From NCBI GenBank assembly GCA_013433145.1, contig CM024187.1:13629826-13693825 (forward strand): a stretch of 64,000 nt of DNA, given 5' to 3'. Source of the DNA: Ascaris suum (taxonomy: Eukaryota > Nematoda > Chromadorea > Rhabditida > Ascarididae). The notes beneath the pieces were generated by a model. That model had not been told where the DNA came from. It ran no database searches and worked only from the letters and a program-made list of their open reading frames with translations. Shown in pieces: positions 63,301-64,000 of the stretch. Each line of letters starts with the position of its first letter. Within the stretch, counting starts at the first letter, position 1. The position numbers were made by a program, and so were the translations under genes.

Positions 63301-63919
63301 TTGTCACCTATTTGCGACAGCTGGTTTGCGTGATTCTTGACAGCGTCATTTATTGAGGTGACTTGTTGCGTCAACGCTAGCAGCTGAATGAAGATTTTCG
63401 TGAGTGTATGAAGTTGGTTGCTGACATCAAATTTTGTCGCAACAACGTATAAACTCATTCTCATGCAGCAGACGGGAACCTACTTGCGCATATACCTCAA
63501 CAAAAGAAAATACCTGATAACTGTCTTCCCTGTGTTCGTATTTTCGCACTTTTCTTAGAGCAAAGCTATCTCTTTATCTTGAGGTAAGTTATCTTCACAC
63601 TTAAATGGAGCTCCTATCGAATACGATAGAGAAGCGTTCACAACCTTGATGCACGTCGTAGACGTTTCTTAGTTTACCACTGTCATAGAAAATATTTGCG
63701 CGTGAAGTTTGTGGCAGCCTATCTTCCGGCCACTATAATTACAGCGCTGCCATAAGCAAGGACATATCACAACACGTAAGTATCTCTGAATGCCGTCCAA
63801 TGAATTTTAAAAAAATTTTTTGAAGACTGGCGCATCCAATACCTCAGTGATAAAAACAGTTATATACCTTACTGCTGAAATCTGACACTTGCGCCTTAAG
63901 GTCTTCGAGGTGTTGCGAG
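54212..63919 (-). CDS. coiled-coil protein, 3' part, at least 11 exons (SF-assemblin-like?)
   Basis: Exons in transcript order: 63868-63919, 63300-63383, 62446-62588, 60998-61190, 60727-60762, 60185-60301, 59425-59549, 58354-58498, 57084-57180, 56430-56599 and 54212-54397. All junction phases agree and together they encode about 448 residues ending EFS before TGA. Nearly every exon is a heptad-patterned alpha helix with few Pro or Gly, e.g. FNDQVAQLKNALDAEVAQRV, ETRARLEFEEEFKRTWSENV and FAKINEALAALETHLEAGNK; no transmembrane segment or signal is seen. The first visible exon begins with one base of a split codon, so the 5' end lies outside the window. The segmented coil with AEVAQR- and ETRAR-type signatures reminds me of SF-assemblin/beta-giardin fibre proteins, but coiled coils resemble each other easily. 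No symbol is assigned. Confidence 0.7.
56430..56599 (-). CDS. coiled-coil gene exon
   Basis: Encodes FVREKRDILSKVQSSKEVER, FEKLKTQFDKLNEIKDSMQS and ANEQLRDKIERRVPKD. Acceptor CCTTGCAG, donor GAC/GTCAGT, phase 1 in, 0 out. Confidence 0.77.
56791..56830 (-). CDS. possible alternative first exon of the coiled-coil gene
   Basis: ATG followed by 12 further codons, MQLSKILAAAQTL, then a strong CTTC/GTGAGT donor leaving phase 1, the phase that exon 56430-56599 accepts. It sits between two exons that already join each other in frame, so it could start a short transcript encoding only the last two exons. It could also be chance. Confidence 0.3.
57084..57180 (-). CDS. coiled-coil gene exon
   Basis: Encodes VRREMESIAADKNKISMEGL and LKLEEKMSDIQE plus one base. 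Acceptor TGTTCCAG, donor GAAG/GTATTA, phase 1 out. Confidence 0.72.
58354..58498 (-). CDS. coiled-coil gene exon
   Basis: Encodes AHERGLLARANDLDDRVTKY, IFTLKQTIDDLNASKRNVKL and PTFDIDS; the Pro marks a break in the coil. Acceptor AACCATAG, donor TCT/GTATGT, phase 2 in, 0 out. Confidence 0.72.
59425..59549 (-). CDS. coiled-coil gene exon
   Basis: Encodes ADRSKYKERFAKINEALAAL, ETHLEAGNKKVDKIITADVQ and S plus two bases. Acceptor ATGAATCAG, donor AG/GTTAAC, phase 2 out. Confidence 0.75.
60185..60301 (-). CDS. coiled-coil gene exon
   Basis: Encodes ALKAETRARLEFEEEFKRTW, SENVNDYLRSVEE and VKNTQL. Acceptor TTATTTCAG. Two donors, GAG/GTAAAA at 60202 and the stronger TTG/GTGAGT at 60184, both leave phase 0; the longer form is given. 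Confidence 0.72.
60727..60762 (-). CDS. coiled-coil gene small exon (36 nt)
   Basis: Encodes DQNGNFEALKTE between acceptor GGTATCAG and donor GAG/GTGGGA, phase 0. It could be skipped in frame; support is only moderate. Confidence 0.45.
60998..61190 (-). CDS. coiled-coil gene exon
   Basis: Encodes IARLRDHVRKMDMQEAEALQ, NCAKNFCRGRETIAEETKKL and NEKTERTGVEVANTTNECEV. Acceptor AGTTTTCAG, donor GAG/GTAATA, phase 2 in, 0 out. The longest exon, and it holds three Cys. Confidence 0.75.
62323..62366. repeat. perfect 22-bp tandem duplication
   Basis: Two adjacent identical 22-base units, each starting GAGCAACCAGCTATCC and ending AACTTG, in an intron of the coiled-coil gene. No mismatch, so the duplication is recent. 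Confidence 0.9.
62446..62588 (-). CDS. coiled-coil gene exon
   Basis: Encodes ALATATLRTESNLN, FNDQVAQLKNALDAEVAQRV and KDNEVQAEKFSSK. The acceptor (CATTGAAG) and donor (CTAA/GTTTTT) are weak but give the right phases (0 in, 2 out). Confidence 0.65.
63300..63383 (-). CDS. coiled-coil gene exon
   Basis: Encodes LLALTQQVTSINDAVKNHAN and QLSQIGDK. Acceptor TTCATTCAG, donor AAG/GTACGT, phase 0 on both sides. Confidence 0.7.
63868..63919 (-). CDS. coiled-coil gene, first visible exon
   Basis: After TTCTTTCAG: one base, then SQHLEDLKAQVSDFSSK; donor AAG/GTATAT, phase 0 out. An earlier GTAAGG would leave the wrong phase. Confidence 0.6.
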
Positions 63920-64000
63920 CTGAAAGAATACTCCATCATTATCCTTAATATTATCTTCGAAAGTCGACACTATGAAAAATAGTCTGTAGCACAAATGCAA

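Overview
This is nuclear DNA from a nematode, most likely a clade V (rhabditid/strongylid) worm. The liprin-alpha gene on the + strand follows Caenorhabditis SYD-2 block by block. Splice acceptors are mostly of the short nematode TTTCAG type, introns run from 0.2 to 5.5 kb, and long (AT)n arrays are scattered through non-coding DNA. There is no operon-like packing and no bacterial, organellar or viral sequence that I can recognise.

Layout. Bases 1-57 may be the tail of a + strand exon. About 11 kb of non-coding DNA follows, with four long (AT)n arrays and a dense cluster of GATA-type sites at 10.41-10.69 kb. Liprin-alpha (syd-2) runs from 11,412 to 34,700. I could assemble 21 coding exons with every splice phase matching, giving a 1,188-residue protein: an N-terminal coiled-coil/LH1 half, a variable linker and three SAM domains. 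From 34.7 to 43 kb no gene is certain; a low-confidence two-exon minus-strand ORF lies at 37.7-38.2 kb. A compact 4-exon gene for a 108-residue LITAF-domain membrane protein spans 42,964-46,813 (+). A secreted cysteine-rich repeat protein lies on the minus strand at 49.5-51.3 kb; it carries a frameshift and an in-frame stop inside well-preserved repeats and looks like a recent pseudogene (or an assembly error). From 54.2 kb to the right edge the minus strand holds at least 11 phase-compatible exons of an almost entirely coiled-coil protein whose 5' end is outside the window.

The genes are functionally unrelated neighbours. Liprin-alpha organises presynaptic active zones, LITAF proteins sit on late endosomes/lysosomes, the Cys-rich protein is secreted, and the coiled-coil protein is a structural candidate of unknown role, possibly resembling SF-assemblin-type fibre proteins. 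Many antisense ORFs inside the liprin introns look lysine/asparagine-rich only because the + strand introns are T-rich. The few with good splice signals are listed with low confidence.
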